Assembly (NCBI RefSeq): GCF_033878955.1
Contig: NZ_CP138858.1
Span: 1,736,001 to 1,800,000 of the forward strand
Length of the DNA stretch: 64,000 nt
Direction of reading: 5' to 3'
Source of the DNA: Coraliomargarita algicola
Lineage (GTDB): Bacteria; Verrucomicrobiota; Verrucomicrobiia; Opitutales; Coraliomargaritaceae
Below are positions 53,036 through 62,319 of this stretch, one piece after another; positions within the stretch are counted from its first letter, which is position 1, and each line of letters opens with the position of its first letter. Below the pieces are notes generated by a model. The model was not told where the DNA came from. It did no database searches and worked only from the letters and a program-made list of their open reading frames with translations. The position numbers were made by a program, and so were the translations under genes.

Positions 53036-53311
53036 CTACTGTTCTGATTCCCCGTGTCGCTGCAAGTATTCCTTACGTGCCCGCATCACACAGAGCACAA
53101 TCGCCAAGCCACCAGCCCAGACGCCTCCATAGGTCAATCCATTGGTAAAACCAAAGGCCGCCAAGAACCCGTAGTCCGGGCCATCCATGAAACAAAGCCC
53201 AAACAACAGATGCGAGAGCACCCCGAGCATGGCCCCTATAAAACAGATGATCAGCACAAAATAGAGCCAAGTCAGCAACCAGTGGAAAATTTGAAGTAAG
53301 ATTCGAAGCAT
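53036..53311 (-). CDS. Small polytopic membrane protein of unknown function
   Basis: A 91-residue protein with probably two or three hydrophobic helices (LLTWLYFVLIICFIGAMLGVL and a GGVWAGGLAIVLCVM segment near the end) and a basic C-terminal tail. No family recognised. It precedes the single-pass membrane protein gene by seven bases on the same strand, suggesting a two-gene transcript and perhaps a complex. Confidence 0.6.
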   Translation of the reverse strand: MLRILLQIFHWLLTWLYFVLIICFIGAMLGVLSHLLFGLCFMDGPDYGFLAAFGFTNGLTYGGVWAGGLAIVLCVMRARKEYLQRHGESEQ

Positions 53312-53358
53312 TATCCCCGAAACTTGGAAGCCTCCGCCTAAGCTGGCAAGTCATTCAT

Positions 53359-54345
53359 CTACTTTGCCGATTTGAGTTTAGACTCCTTAAGCTCCTGCTT
53401 AAACAGCTTAAGAAAGTTCTTTGAGCGCCGCTCCAATTCACCCTGAGCAGTCTCGCCGCGCGTACTGGCCAACGATAAATCCACATCCGCCGCCAACAAA
53501 ACACGAACCAGTTGACGGTATTCTCCACAGCTGTCCGCAGCCACGTGCAGTGGCGTGCGCCCCTGACTATCCTGAACATTAGGATTCGCCCCCGCAGCAA
53601 GGAGTAACTTCAAAATCTCCAACTCACTCTTAAGAATCGCCGCATAGATCGGCGTGCGCATTCGCTCATTCACATTACACGTATCGGGAGAAGCCCCTGC
53701 CGCCAACAATGCCTTCACCATCTCCAAATTCCCCAGCGAAGCTGCCTGATAGAGCGGCGTTCGCCCAAGAGGGTTATACACATCATCGACCGCCACCCCA
53801 TCCAACTGAAGGGCCGCGACATTCCCCTCACGAATCGCGCTAAAAAGCGCATCCTCCAACAACGGCTCAAAGTAATTCCCAGAATAAACCTTTATCATTC
53901 GCTCCTCACTCTTCGCAACGGTGAGCCGTCCAGGCTCATAATCCAGAACGAGCCCCACATAGTGATCTTTCTTAACATTCGTCTTTGGTAAGCGGTGAAA
54001 CTGCCCCTCACGCAATTCGTAGCTCGCATCATAAATAGTTGAAGTCCCCTCGTTTGAAGCCAGCTGGAAGCCCACCGTACGGTAAAGACCGGGAGAGGTC
54101 CTCCGATAACGAAAAAGTCGTTGATCACTGAGTGACGCACGCCGCACACCGGCGGCTTCCAGTTTCGGACTCAAACGTATTTCCAACATCCGCTGCGGGA
54201 ATTTCAATGAATGCGCCACCCAAATGCCATCCTTCAGAGATGGCTCCACGGCTATTTGCTGTGGATCAAGCGTCGAGCAACCAAACTGATTAAGGCATGC
54301 AAAAATAAAAATGAAGGGTATTATTGGCGTAAAGACAGAGCGCAT
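53359..54345 (-). CDS. Ankyrin-repeat lipoprotein
   Basis: A 328-residue lipoprotein: signal MRSVFTPIIPFIFIFACLNQFGC with the lipobox cysteine at 23. Residues about 30-180 are a beta-rich domain without a recognised family; residues about 185-310 hold four ankyrin repeats (NPLGRTPLYQAASLGNLEMV, ERMRTPIYAAILKSELEILK, DSQGRTPLHVAADSCGEYRQL, each with LLAAGA-type loops). The C-terminus is basic and helical. It is anchored in a membrane facing the periplasm or outside and likely mediates protein contacts. It follows the LemA gene by 42 bases on the same strand. Confidence 0.85.
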   Translation of the reverse strand: MRSVFTPIIPFIFIFACLNQFGCSTLDPQQIAVEPSLKDGIWVAHSLKFPQRMLEIRLSPKLEAAGVRRASLSDQRLFRYRRTSPGLYRTVGFQLASNEGTSTIYDASYELREGQFHRLPKTNVKKDHYVGLVLDYEPGRLTVAKSEERMIKVYSGNYFEPLLEDALFSAIREGNVAALQLDGVAVDDVYNPLGRTPLYQAASLGNLEMVKALLAAGASPDTCNVNERMRTPIYAAILKSELEILKLLLAAGANPNVQDSQGRTPLHVAADSCGEYRQLVRVLLAADVDLSLASTRGETAQGELERRSKNFLKLFKQELKESKLKSAK

Positions 54346-54387
54346 ATCTAACGATTATTAATTTAGATACACGCAGTCAAACGAATA

Positions 54388-54951
54388 TTAAAAGGACACT
54401 TTGACCGGCTCGCGCTCCACGGGATCAACCTCAAAGAACTCTTCCGCCTCCGCCGGAAAGCCAAACATATTGGCTACGATATTACTGGGAAAAGACTGCG
54501 CCTTGTTGCGGTAATCCCGCACGTTGCCGTTGTAAAAGCGACGCGCTGCTTGTATGCGGTCTTCGGTATTCACCAGCTCTGATTGCAGTTGGAGGAAATT
54601 TGTGTTCGCCTTGAGGTCGGGGTAATTCTCTGCTAGTGCAAAAAGACCATTCAGACTAGAAACCAGCAGCTTCTCAGTCGTCGCCTGCTGGCCGGGCGAA
54701 CCGGTGTTGGCTCGGCACTGATTCCGCAACGCAATGACTTTTTCCAAGGTCTCGCTCTCGTGCTTGGCGTAGGCCTTCGTCGTTTTCACGAGGTTCGGGA
54801 TCAAGTCGTAACGACGCTTCAATTCCGTATCGATATTGGCCCATGCATCACGGATATGGTTCCGAATCGCGACCAATCCATTGTAGGTAAGCACCAGATA
54901 GAGCAGTGGAATACCTAAGAAAACGGCGAGGACAATGAGCGTCGGAATCAT
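54388..54951 (-). CDS. LemA family membrane protein
   Basis: A 187-residue protein matching LemA: an N-terminal membrane helix (LIVLAVFLGIPLLYLVLTYNGLV) and a four-helix coiled domain with the conserved blocks AWANIDTELKRRYDLIPNLVKTTKAYAKHE, the FLQLQSELVNTEDRIQAARRFYN signature and the C-terminal FP-motif region (SFPSNIVANMFGF). LemA proteins are inner membrane proteins of unknown biochemical role, often encoded with membrane phosphatases or proteases. Here the partner, nine bases upstream on the same strand, is an unrecognised membrane protein. Confidence 0.95.
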   Translation of the reverse strand: MIPTLIVLAVFLGIPLLYLVLTYNGLVAIRNHIRDAWANIDTELKRRYDLIPNLVKTTKAYAKHESETLEKVIALRNQCRANTGSPGQQATTEKLLVSSLNGLFALAENYPDLKANTNFLQLQSELVNTEDRIQAARRFYNGNVRDYRNKAQSFPSNIVANMFGFPAEAEEFFEVDPVEREPVKVSF

Positions 54952-54960
54952 AATACTATA

Positions 54961-55653
54961 TTATTCGAAAAGATAGTTGGGCATGAGTGAGCGAATCTTC
55001 AACAAGCGATTTATATTCGGCCGTATCGCTTCAATTGAAAGCTTACCTCGAAAAGTCAGCGCCAAGGTATTGCCATCCACTTCGATAATCAAATCCTGCT
55101 GACCGAGCAAATAATCAATCATCTGTGCGTTGCAAAAATCGTACGCAAATTTTTTATCACGTGACTTCACTTTATAGCGCTTGGAAAACTCAAGCGACTC
55201 AAAGTCGATGTCATCAAAGCCCAGAGCTTGACCGATCTTAGAGAAAAAACCTTCGCGCTCGATATTCAGCTCAGGAAAGCTAACCGGTAGGCTCAAGGTA
55301 AAGATGGAAAAGTAATGGTGATGCGTGCTCCGGCGCCCCTTGCTATCACGAGAATACGTCTCGTAGTGGTAATCGAATACATGCACTCCCTGCCCCTCGA
55401 TCTCGCCCGAGATTCGGTTGAAAACATAGCGACGGCTCCCATCATCCATGTTCTCCAAAAATCCATAACGTCGAGCAAAAGAGCTGTCCTTCTGTGGGTA
55501 GAAACGAAACCCCAAGTCCGACGCAATCCGTTCAAATGCCTCACGACGCTTCTTGGCCTGTAAATGCCCGAAATACGCGATCACTCCGACCAAGATGATA
55601 AATCCAATAAATAGTAAGATCTGTGGTTCCACCGAGATAGAAAGTAAAATCAT
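54961..55653 (-). CDS. LemA-associated membrane protein of unknown function
   Basis: A 230-residue protein with one N-terminal membrane helix (ILLFIGFIILVGVIAYFGHL) and a cytoplasmic-type alpha/beta domain: KRREAFERIASDLGFRFYP, EIEGQGVHVFDYHYET, HHHYFSIFTLSLPVSFPELNIERE, and a segment ending in LLKIRSLMPNYLFE. It has the general look of DUF3137-type or E3-like GIDE-domain proteins that accompany LemA, but I cannot assign a family with confidence. It is immediately upstream of LemA and probably its functional partner. Confidence 0.7.
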   Translation of the reverse strand: MILLSISVEPQILLFIGFIILVGVIAYFGHLQAKKRREAFERIASDLGFRFYPQKDSSFARRYGFLENMDDGSRRYVFNRISGEIEGQGVHVFDYHYETYSRDSKGRRSTHHHYFSIFTLSLPVSFPELNIEREGFFSKIGQALGFDDIDFESLEFSKRYKVKSRDKKFAYDFCNAQMIDYLLGQQDLIIEVDGNTLALTFRGKLSIEAIRPNINRLLKIRSLMPNYLFE

Positions 55654-55752
55654 AACGTGAATGACCAGATAAAACTCAAAATGACTGGAACCGTGAATTA
55701 CGTGAATTTCCGTTAATTTAAAAGACGCATAGTTGATGCTACCTGGTACGAT

Positions 55753-56176
55753 GCAGACGCTATTGGCATAGCGTCGCTACAACCAACGATCCCCCGACGA
55801 CTCCCAACTGTAGCGATACCGCGCTAGCGGCGTCTCCGGAACTCGCTCACCGCAGACGCTATTAGCATAGCGTCGCTACACCCAACGATCCCCGACGACT
55901 CCCGACTGTAGCGATACCGCGCTAGCGGCGTCTCCGACACTTGCCCACCGCAGACGCTATTGGCATAGCGTCGCTACACCCAACGATCCCCGACGACTCC
56001 CGACTGTAGCGATGCCGCGCTAGCGGCGTCTCCGACACTTGCCCACCGCAGACGCTATTGGCATAGCGTCGCTACAACCAACGATCCCCCGACGACTCCC
56101 GACTGTAGCGATGCCGCGCTAGCGGCGTCTCCAGAACTCGCCCACAGCGACGCTATTAGCATAGCGTCGCTACAAC
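55753..56176. repeat. Tandem array of about 98-bp palindromic repeats, four full copies and a decayed fifth
   Basis: Units start at 55753, 55852, 55950, 56048 and 56147 (98-99 bp period). Each unit has hairpin A, GACGCTAT-(TGGC or TAGC)-ATAGCGTC followed by GCTAC, and hairpin B, GTAGCGAT(A/G)CCGC-GCTA-GCGGCGTCT. A and B are also complementary to each other at their ends (GTAGCGA with TCGCTAC, AGACGC with GCGTCT). Copies differ by only a few bases and the last is truncated and diverged. This fills most of the 565-base gap (55654-56218) between two minus-strand genes, in which I see no coding sequence. Hairpin pairs in a BIME-like arrangement suggest a REP-type element; no REP transposase is in the window. 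Confidence 0.9.
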
Positions 56177-56218
56177 CCTGACGATGCCTGACGCTCCCCA
56201 ATGATACCGTGCTCGCGA

Positions 56219-56473
56219 CTATTTAACTCCAACTAATTTCACCTTCTGCGCTTTTGTCAGACGCTTAATACGTCGTTCCTCAATGGTGGCTTCCGACCGC
56301 GTACCTATTTCTTTGGTATAGATCAATTCCAGTGGCGCGCGCCCACGTACGTATTTCGCTGACTTGGGACTGCCGCTCGCATGCTCTTCAAAACGCCGTG
56401 CCACATCGGTGGAAATTCCGGTGTAGAAAGAACCATCCCCACAGCGAATCATGTAGACCCACCACTGACTCAC
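56219..56473 (-). CDS. GIY-YIG domain protein (UPF0213/YhbQ-like)
   Basis: An 84-residue stand-alone GIY-YIG nuclease-fold protein. The motif is WVYMIRCGDGSFYTGIS (GIY ... YIG variant VYM and YTG), with Arg27-type RFEEHASG, then PLELIYTKEIGTRSEATIEERRIKRL containing the conserved Glu of the fold. It may be a DNA nuclease or a repair-linked protein. The start is a GTG that overlaps the stop of the upstream YchJ gene (GTGA), so translation is coupled. Confidence 0.9.
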   Translation of the reverse strand: MSQWWVYMIRCGDGSFYTGISTDVARRFEEHASGSPKSAKYVRGRAPLELIYTKEIGTRSEATIEERRIKRLTKAQKVKLVGVK

Positions 56474-56871
56474 AGCGCTTGGTCGTCAATGACTCCATCC
56501 AAATAATACCATTGCCCGGCATGCCGCTTGAAACGCGACTTTTCGTGATGAATCGCACGCTGCCCCGCCTGCACGTAACTGGCCTTGAACTCGACTTTTC
56601 CAATTTTGTCGTTCTTGCCACCTTGAAAAGTGCTCACGACTTCCAAACCCATCCATTGAATACTTTCCGCAGTCGAGCGGTAGCCCGCAGCCAGGTCGGG
56701 CTGGCGCTCAGTGGGATGCGTGGTCGCGAGTAAATAATCGATTTCGCCTAATACATAAGCGGCGTAGCGCGAGCGCATCAACGCCTCCGCCGTAGGCGCA
56801 GTGCCAGGCTTCGCATGGTAGGCTTGGCAGCATAGGGAATATTCCAATCCACTCTCACAAGGGCATTTCAT
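56470..56871 (-). CDS. YchJ/UPF0225 family protein with SEC-C zinc motif
   Basis: A 133-residue protein with the N-terminal SEC-C-like cluster CPCESGLEYSLCC (zinc ligands), followed by the NTF2-like YchJ domain (AEALMRSRYAAYVLGEIDYLLATTHP, IQWMGLEVVSTFQGG, VEFKASYVQAGQRAIHHEKSRFKR, QWYYLDG). It is cytosolic and of unknown function. It overlaps the GIY-YIG gene by four bases, suggesting a stable two-gene unit. Confidence 0.92.
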   Translation of the reverse strand: MKCPCESGLEYSLCCQAYHAKPGTAPTAEALMRSRYAAYVLGEIDYLLATTHPTERQPDLAAGYRSTAESIQWMGLEVVSTFQGGKNDKIGKVEFKASYVQAGQRAIHHEKSRFKRHAGQWYYLDGVIDDQAL

Positions 56872-56997
56872 AGATCGCCGATAAAAAGCCTCCGAAATCT
56901 GAACCGCAATAATGAAGCGTTAAAAACACGTCCCGCTCCCCATCCTAAGTCTAAGTTTGGATTTACATCGAGTGACGATTCGGCATTACTGCGCCTC

Positions 56998-57483
56998 ATG
57001 CGCCCTTTCTTTACCCTGATTCTAACTGCTGCTCTCTGCTTTGTCGCTGGCTATACGATCGGCAAAAAACACAAGCCCTACCCGATAGCTCCAGCCATTG
57101 AGCAAGCCGCAGCTGTGCCAGTAAGCGAGCCAGCGCCCATCCCCGCACCCATTCCGGAGACAAGACAACCAACAGCCCCCGAGGTGATCCCCCAAAAGCC
57201 CACCGAACCGGAACGATTTGCGGCCCGCGCACTACAAGCCGAGATTACCCTGACGGACTCCATCGCACGCTCGCTGGTCTGTGAACTACTCACCGCCACC
57301 GAAAAACACCTCAAAGTGCGTAGAAAATCAGATAACCGCATCGTCGAAGTGCCAGTCACCATGCTCAGCCAAGAGGATCAAGCCTTCGCCGCCTATTTAT
57401 ATAAAGTTGAACAGGAGAAACAGCTGCCGGCTTCGATCAGCGATGCGGATAAAATTTGGGACGAACTGCTTAAAGGGATGTAG
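56998..57483 (+). CDS. Membrane-anchored or exported protein with Pro-rich linker and SHD1-like end
   Basis: A 161-residue protein. The N-terminus (PFFTLILTAALCFVAGYTIGKKH) is a signal anchor or signal peptide, followed by a Pro/Glu-rich linker (residues about 28-75) and a small C-terminal domain. The segment LKVRRKSDNRIVEVPVTMLSQEDQAFAAYL resembles an SHD1-type beta strand plus helix, common in Planctomycetes-Verrucomicrobia proteins and of unclear role. It is alone on the plus strand, convergent with the frameshifted CAP gene, which ends 11 bases away. Confidence 0.6.
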   Translation: MRPFFTLILTAALCFVAGYTIGKKHKPYPIAPAIEQAAAVPVSEPAPIPAPIPETRQPTAPEVIPQKPTEPERFAARALQAEITLTDSIARSLVCELLTATEKHLKVRRKSDNRIVEVPVTMLSQEDQAFAAYLYKVEQEKQLPASISDADKIWDELLKGM

Positions 57484-57494
57484 GCTTTTGCCAA

Positions 57495-59536
57495 TTATGG
57501 AGTTTGCGTGATTTGTAGACGCAAGAAGATCTGTGCCACGGAAGCTTCCAAACGAAGCGTCAATTCACTCGCATCGTCTGTTGTGATACTGGCTCCGCTG
57601 ACTTCGCTCGGAGATTTCCAATCTTCATTCAAGTCTGTGGTCACCTGAATCAGATAACTCACATCCGTTGCTCCACTGCGCTTACTCACGCTGAAGACAC
57701 GAGAACCATCCGGATTCGCCTCCAAACGGGGAAAGTTTTCGTGATCAATGCTGCTTGCGGACATGCCGGCCACCGCATACTCGATTAGATTCACAATGCC
57801 ATCGTGGTCGTCATCATCATTGGCTGCACCAACTAATTCGTTCTCATAAGCCCACAAGGCATAGCCAGATAGAGCGACTGGTTGATAGTCAAACTTCGTA
57901 TTCAAACCACCTGCGATCACAATCGATGTCGTAAAAGTCTCCAGCCCATCGCCAGAAAACGTCACCGTGTAGTTACCATCTTCGGACACCGGAATGGCAT
58001 AGGCACCTGAGCTGGTGCTCAGGGTATAAAGAGCACTGCCTTCGACATCGATGCGCACGCCCCCGTAACCTTCATGCTCAGTATGATTGGTCACCGTGTA
58101 AAAGCCATCCTCATTGGTATCATTATAGACAAGTCCAGTGATATAAGTCACACCGCTCGCAATTCCTAAATCTTGAGTGACCAGCTGTGGTCCAACAGAG
58201 CCATTGCTGCCATTGACCACACCGATGCCCGCTTCGTTAAATGACGCGTTGTGGATATTCATACGGTGCCCCGCAGGATTCTGCATGCCCTGCCCCACGA
58301 AGTCTGCGTTATAATTAGCTGCCCCGGTGTCGACAGTATTTCCCCAGTCCACGTCAAAGCCCGCGTGCCCGTGCTCCACTGAATCCGCATAGGAATACAC
58401 ATTCTCGCCCGCGCCCCCGAGTAGCCGACTCGATTCAAACGCGTGCCAAAGCTATCACCCGCCTGAAAGGGCGCAATCGGATTACTCGAACTATCGTGCC
58501 CCTGAAATTGGTTTAGATACATATCTTGACTGTGCTTAGTCGCCGTCTCCATAAGAAGCGCGTTGAAGGCTAAAGGTTGCGCACTGGCCGCAAAATAGCC
58601 GTTGTTAATCGAGGTCTGAAACTGACTGATAATGTCGGATGGATTGACACTAAAGTAAGTGTACGCATTCGTCACATCCAGATCAGTCAAGGCCGCAAGA
58701 CGCGCGGCTTCAGCCATCGCATCCGCACGCGAGCGATTGAGGAATTCCAAATACAGCACCTCATCGGGCGTGGGATCCCCAATCACCCACTCGGTTTTCT
58801 GTAGTTCACCACCGATCTGAATGTCATCGATCAACCAGCCGACATGAACACCAGAGCCATTGTAATAACTGCCAAACTCATAATCATAATAAAAGCGAAT
58901 GCGGATCTGCTGATTCTCATATAGACTGCCCAGATCCACCTGTCTCAGCGTAAACACCCCTTCACCACTATCACTCAAACCGGCCTGCGAATAAATAGTA
59001 TCCGGCCAGCTACTGCCTCCGTCATGCGAAACCTGCACTTTGGCAATTTGGCCACTAGCCGCATACTGCAAGCGAGATTGAAAAAATAACTGGGTATCCG
59101 CCAGCACGTCAATATCCACATCCAATTCAAACCAGTTGTCGTTAAAAGACGGATGAGCCAGATGAAAGGCGTAGCTCCCTTTCGCGACACGCTCCGACTG
59201 GATCAAGTCATAATCTGCATCACTAAAATCAGAAACATCCGTCAACCCATTCTCAGCACCTTCCTCCCAATGACTCACGCCCGCTCCGAAGAGTGCAGCC
59301 GATGGTGCATCCAATGGCTGCTCACTGCTTCGCACCTGACTCCTCGCAGAGAAATCTAACTCGTTCTCCCGCAAGTCAACCGGTGCCTCTGTAACAACGG
59401 GCACCTCCGGCTGGTAAAAGACAGGCGGCGGTGCCGCACGCTCCTGCGCCGTCAAAGCGAGTGAGGTGAATAGAAAAAGAAAACAACCCACTCCACCGAG
59501 GCGGAAACAACTCTTAATAAGCACGACTACTCGCAT
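57495..59536 (-). pseudogene. Secreted CAP-domain (SCP/PR-1) protein interrupted by a one-base shift
   Basis: Two overlapping minus-strand frames (58259-59536 and 57495-58400) together make one protein of about 680 residues. The first has a signal peptide, a jelly-roll-like domain and the first half of a CAP domain (EFLNRSRADAMAEAA, ETATKHSQDMY, HDSSSN, RVGYSG); the second resumes with NVYSYADS and finishes the CAP domain (NPAGHRMNIHNASFNEAGIGVV), then a carboxypeptidase-regulatory-like or SdrD-like beta domain and a DDDDHDGIVN calcium repeat. Adding one G to the G5 tract (C5 at 58414-58418) restores the reading GYSGGAGENVYSYADS, the expected CAP motif. It may be a true decayed gene, a slippery-tract variant or a sequencing error. 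Confidence 0.85.
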
Positions 59537-59682
59537 TCATAAGACGATGACCATTTTGATTCATTCGGCAAGCACTACCGCCTACCAGAAGCACCCATCC
59601 CCCATTTAATCAGCCTTCAGCGTCAATTCAGACTTTGCTTTGACATTAATTTCACCCAGAACTAAGGATACCCCGCATCCAG

Positions 59683-62319
59683 ATGCATAGCCAACTAGAA
59701 CTCACACCGCACGGAGTCGTCATCGCGCAGCGCCCCGTGGCGGCGTCACTCGAGGCCTTTAGCGACTCCGAGTCGGCCGGGCTGTTTCAGATTGCGGGAC
59801 ATAAACTCCCCAGCGACCTAGATGCCTCGGTCCATTTTTGGAAAGCCTTCACGGAATCTTTTATCCGCGCAATTTGTCACCTACCAGAGACAACAAGCAC
59901 TACGGTCAATATTCCCGCCCCGGATCCAAGCACACTGACCGAGCGCATACTCACCGCGCCGCCCATGCGGGGGGCGGAATACCTCTCGAGCGACTGTCTA
60001 TTGGCGATTTGGCAACGGCTGAACGACTGGGCCGCAGCGCAAATCGCCCGCGATGGGCTGGCTCCTTTTCTAGCCGAGCATGCGCCGCGCTGGGCACGTG
60101 TCGGGCGGGTCACCCTACACCTCGCCGAGAACAAGAGCGACCCCGAGTATCCTTTCGCATTTATGGCCTCCTACGCCTCGGGGCTCACTGCTTCGGGACA
60201 AGTGCAACAGCTCCCGCTCGGCAAAGCGCTGCAAGAATACGCAGGCGCGCAAGATAAGGGCGCACTGTTAAAGCTGCTCTCACCGCTACATGCGGCCGCG
60301 CAGCAGTGCGACTTCCTCAACGAATTAATCGAGACGGGCGACATTTTCCACCCGCTGGTCTGGCTACCGGAAGAGGCCTTCCGCTTTCTGAAAAATGCGC
60401 CCATCTACGAAGATGCAGGCCTGCTGGTGCGCCTACCGAACTGGTGGAAAAAGCGCGGCAAGCGGCCTCAAGTGAGCGCGACGCTGGGACAAAAAAAGCG
60501 CAGCTCCGTCGGCAAAGACGCGCTGTTGGATTTCAAATTGGAGGTCGTAATCGATGGCGTGCCACTCTCGGCAGCGGAAATAGAACAGCTGCTCGCCGGC
60601 GAAGATGGTCTGGTGCTATTGAGTGGGCAGTGGATCGAAGTCGACCGCGCCAAACTGCAGCAAGCCCTCGAGCACTGGCAGGCAGTCGCAGCACAAGGTG
60701 GCCTCTCCTTAATCGAGGGCATGCGTCTATTGGCAGGCGCGCCCGCCGACCTGAGTCCGGAAGCGGACAAGGAAGACAGCCAAGAATGGGCCTTCGCCCA
60801 GGCGGGCGACTGGCTTCAGAAAACACTTGATCAGTTACGCAATCCGGAGCGAACGGCACCACCTGAAACCTTGCAGGCCACCTTACGCCCCTATCAGGAA
60901 AAAGGGCTCAACTGGCTCTGGTTCTGTGCACAGACAGGTCTGGGTGCCTGCTTGGCCGACGACATGGGACTGGGAAAGACCATTCAAGTGCTGGCCGCCC
61001 TGCTGCGCAAACAGGCCGAGCTGCCCGACACGCCCCCGAGCCTACTGGTGGTTCCCGCCTCTCTGATTGGGAACTGGCAACGCGAAGCACAGAAATTTGC
61101 ACCCTCGTTGCGAATCGGCGTCGCCCACCGCTCTTCCGCAGCCAGCGACACGATGCGACACTCCGCCGAAGGACTCGCCGACGGCGCATACGATTTGATC
61201 ATCACCACCTACGGCATGCTCTCGCGCCTCGATTGGCTCAGCAAAGTCGCATGGCACTGGGTGGTATTGGACGAAGCGCAGGCAATTAAAAACCACAGCA
61301 CACGTCAGAGCAAAGCCGTGCGCCAACTGCAGGCCCACGCGCGCTTCGCCCTCACCGGCACGCCGATCGAGAACCACCTCGGCGACCTCTGGTCACTCTT
61401 CGACTTCCTCAATCCCGGCCTGCTCGGCAACGCCAACCAATTTAAACGGTTCGCCAAATCCCTAGCTTCCGGCGACGGCGAGAACTACGCCCCGCTACGC
61501 CGGCTGGTGGCTCCGTATATTCTGCGTCGGCTCAAAACTGACAAAAGTATCATCAGCGACCTGCCCGATAAGACCGAGATGAAGGTCTTCTGCGGCCTCT
61601 CCACGAAGCAGGCCAAACTCTACCAGCAGACAGCCAAAACTTTAGAGACGGAACTCAAAAGCACCGAGGGCATCCAGCGCAAGGGCCTGGTGCTCGCTTA
61701 CCTGATGCGCTTCAAGCAGATCTGCAACCACCCCGACCAACTCACTAAGACCGGCGATTACACGCCCAAAGACAGCGCAAAATTCACCCGACTCGCCGAG
61801 CTTTGCAGTGAGATTGAATCGCGCGGCGAAAAAGTTCTCATTTTCACACAGTTCAAAGAAATCACCGATCCACTCGAAGCCTGCTTGGCCGAGGTCTTCG
61901 GCCGCAACGGACTCATTCTGCATGGCGGCACCCCGATTACAGAGCGCCCAAGCATGGTCGAGCGCTTTCAACGCGAAGACGGCCCGCCCTTTTTCATACT
62001 CTCTCTCAAAGCCGGCGGCACGGGGCTCAATCTGACAGCTGCCTCACATGTCATTCACTTCGACCGCTGGTGGAACCCCGCCATTGAAAACCAGGCCACC
62101 GACCGCGCTTTTCGCATTGGCCAACGGCGCAACGTCTTGGTGCATAAGTTCATTACCACAGGCACGCTGGAAGAAAGAATCGACAAACTGATCTCTGGAA
62201 AACAAAACACTGCCAATCAGATCTTGACCAGCGGCAGTGCAGAAAAAGCATTCACTGATATGAACAACGATGAGCTAATGGACTTCGTCCGCCTCGACCT
62301 GAGCCAATCCCAATCATGA
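59683..62319 (+). CDS. SNF2-family DEAD/DEAH-box helicase-like ATPase
   Basis: An 878-residue SWI/SNF-type ATPase. The N-terminal 400 residues are a poorly conserved bacterial SNF2 region (an SNF2_assoc-like domain, LLSGQWIEVDRAKLQQALEHWQ); the motor follows: motif I DDMGLGKTIQ near 426, DEAQ box at 530-533, motif III LTGTPIENHLGDLWSLFDFLNPG, and helicase-C motifs with AGGTGLNLTAASHVIHFDRWWNP and QATDRAFRIGQ. It moves along double-stranded DNA or remodels DNA-protein complexes. It overlaps the SWIM-domain gene by four bases (ATGA), so the two are translationally coupled and may form a complex, as in RNA polymerase-linked or defence-linked systems. Confidence 0.93.
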   Translation: MHSQLELTPHGVVIAQRPVAASLEAFSDSESAGLFQIAGHKLPSDLDASVHFWKAFTESFIRAICHLPETTSTTVNIPAPDPSTLTERILTAPPMRGAEYLSSDCLLAIWQRLNDWAAAQIARDGLAPFLAEHAPRWARVGRVTLHLAENKSDPEYPFAFMASYASGLTASGQVQQLPLGKALQEYAGAQDKGALLKLLSPLHAAAQQCDFLNELIETGDIFHPLVWLPEEAFRFLKNAPIYEDAGLLVRLPNWWKKRGKRPQVSATLGQKKRSSVGKDALLDFKLEVVIDGVPLSAAEIEQLLAGEDGLVLLSGQWIEVDRAKLQQALEHWQAVAAQGGLSLIEGMRLLAGAPADLSPEADKEDSQEWAFAQAGDWLQKTLDQLRNPERTAPPETLQATLRPYQEKGLNWLWFCAQTGLGACLADDMGLGKTIQVLAALLRKQAELPDTPPSLLVVPASLIGNWQREAQKFAPSLRIGVAHRSSAASDTMRHSAEGLADGAYDLIITTYGMLSRLDWLSKVAWHWVVLDEAQAIKNHSTRQSKAVRQLQAHARFALTGTPIENHLGDLWSLFDFLNPGLLGNANQFKRFAKSLASGDGENYAPLRRLVAPYILRRLKTDKSIISDLPDKTEMKVFCGLSTKQAKLYQQTAKTLETELKSTEGIQRKGLVLAYLMRFKQICNHPDQLTKTGDYTPKDSAKFTRLAELCSEIESRGEKVLIFTQFKEITDPLEACLAEVFGRNGLILHGGTPITERPSMVERFQREDGPPFFILSLKAGGTGLNLTAASHVIHFDRWWNPAIENQATDRAFRIGQRRNVLVHKFITTGTLEERIDKLISGKQNTANQILTSGSAEKAFTDMNNDELMDFVRLDLSQSQS

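Noticed and set aside
55753..56176. CRISPR array
   Set aside because: The period of 98-99 bp is too long and the spacer-like parts are nearly identical between units. No cas genes are near. The units are double palindromes, so a REP/BIME-like array fits better.
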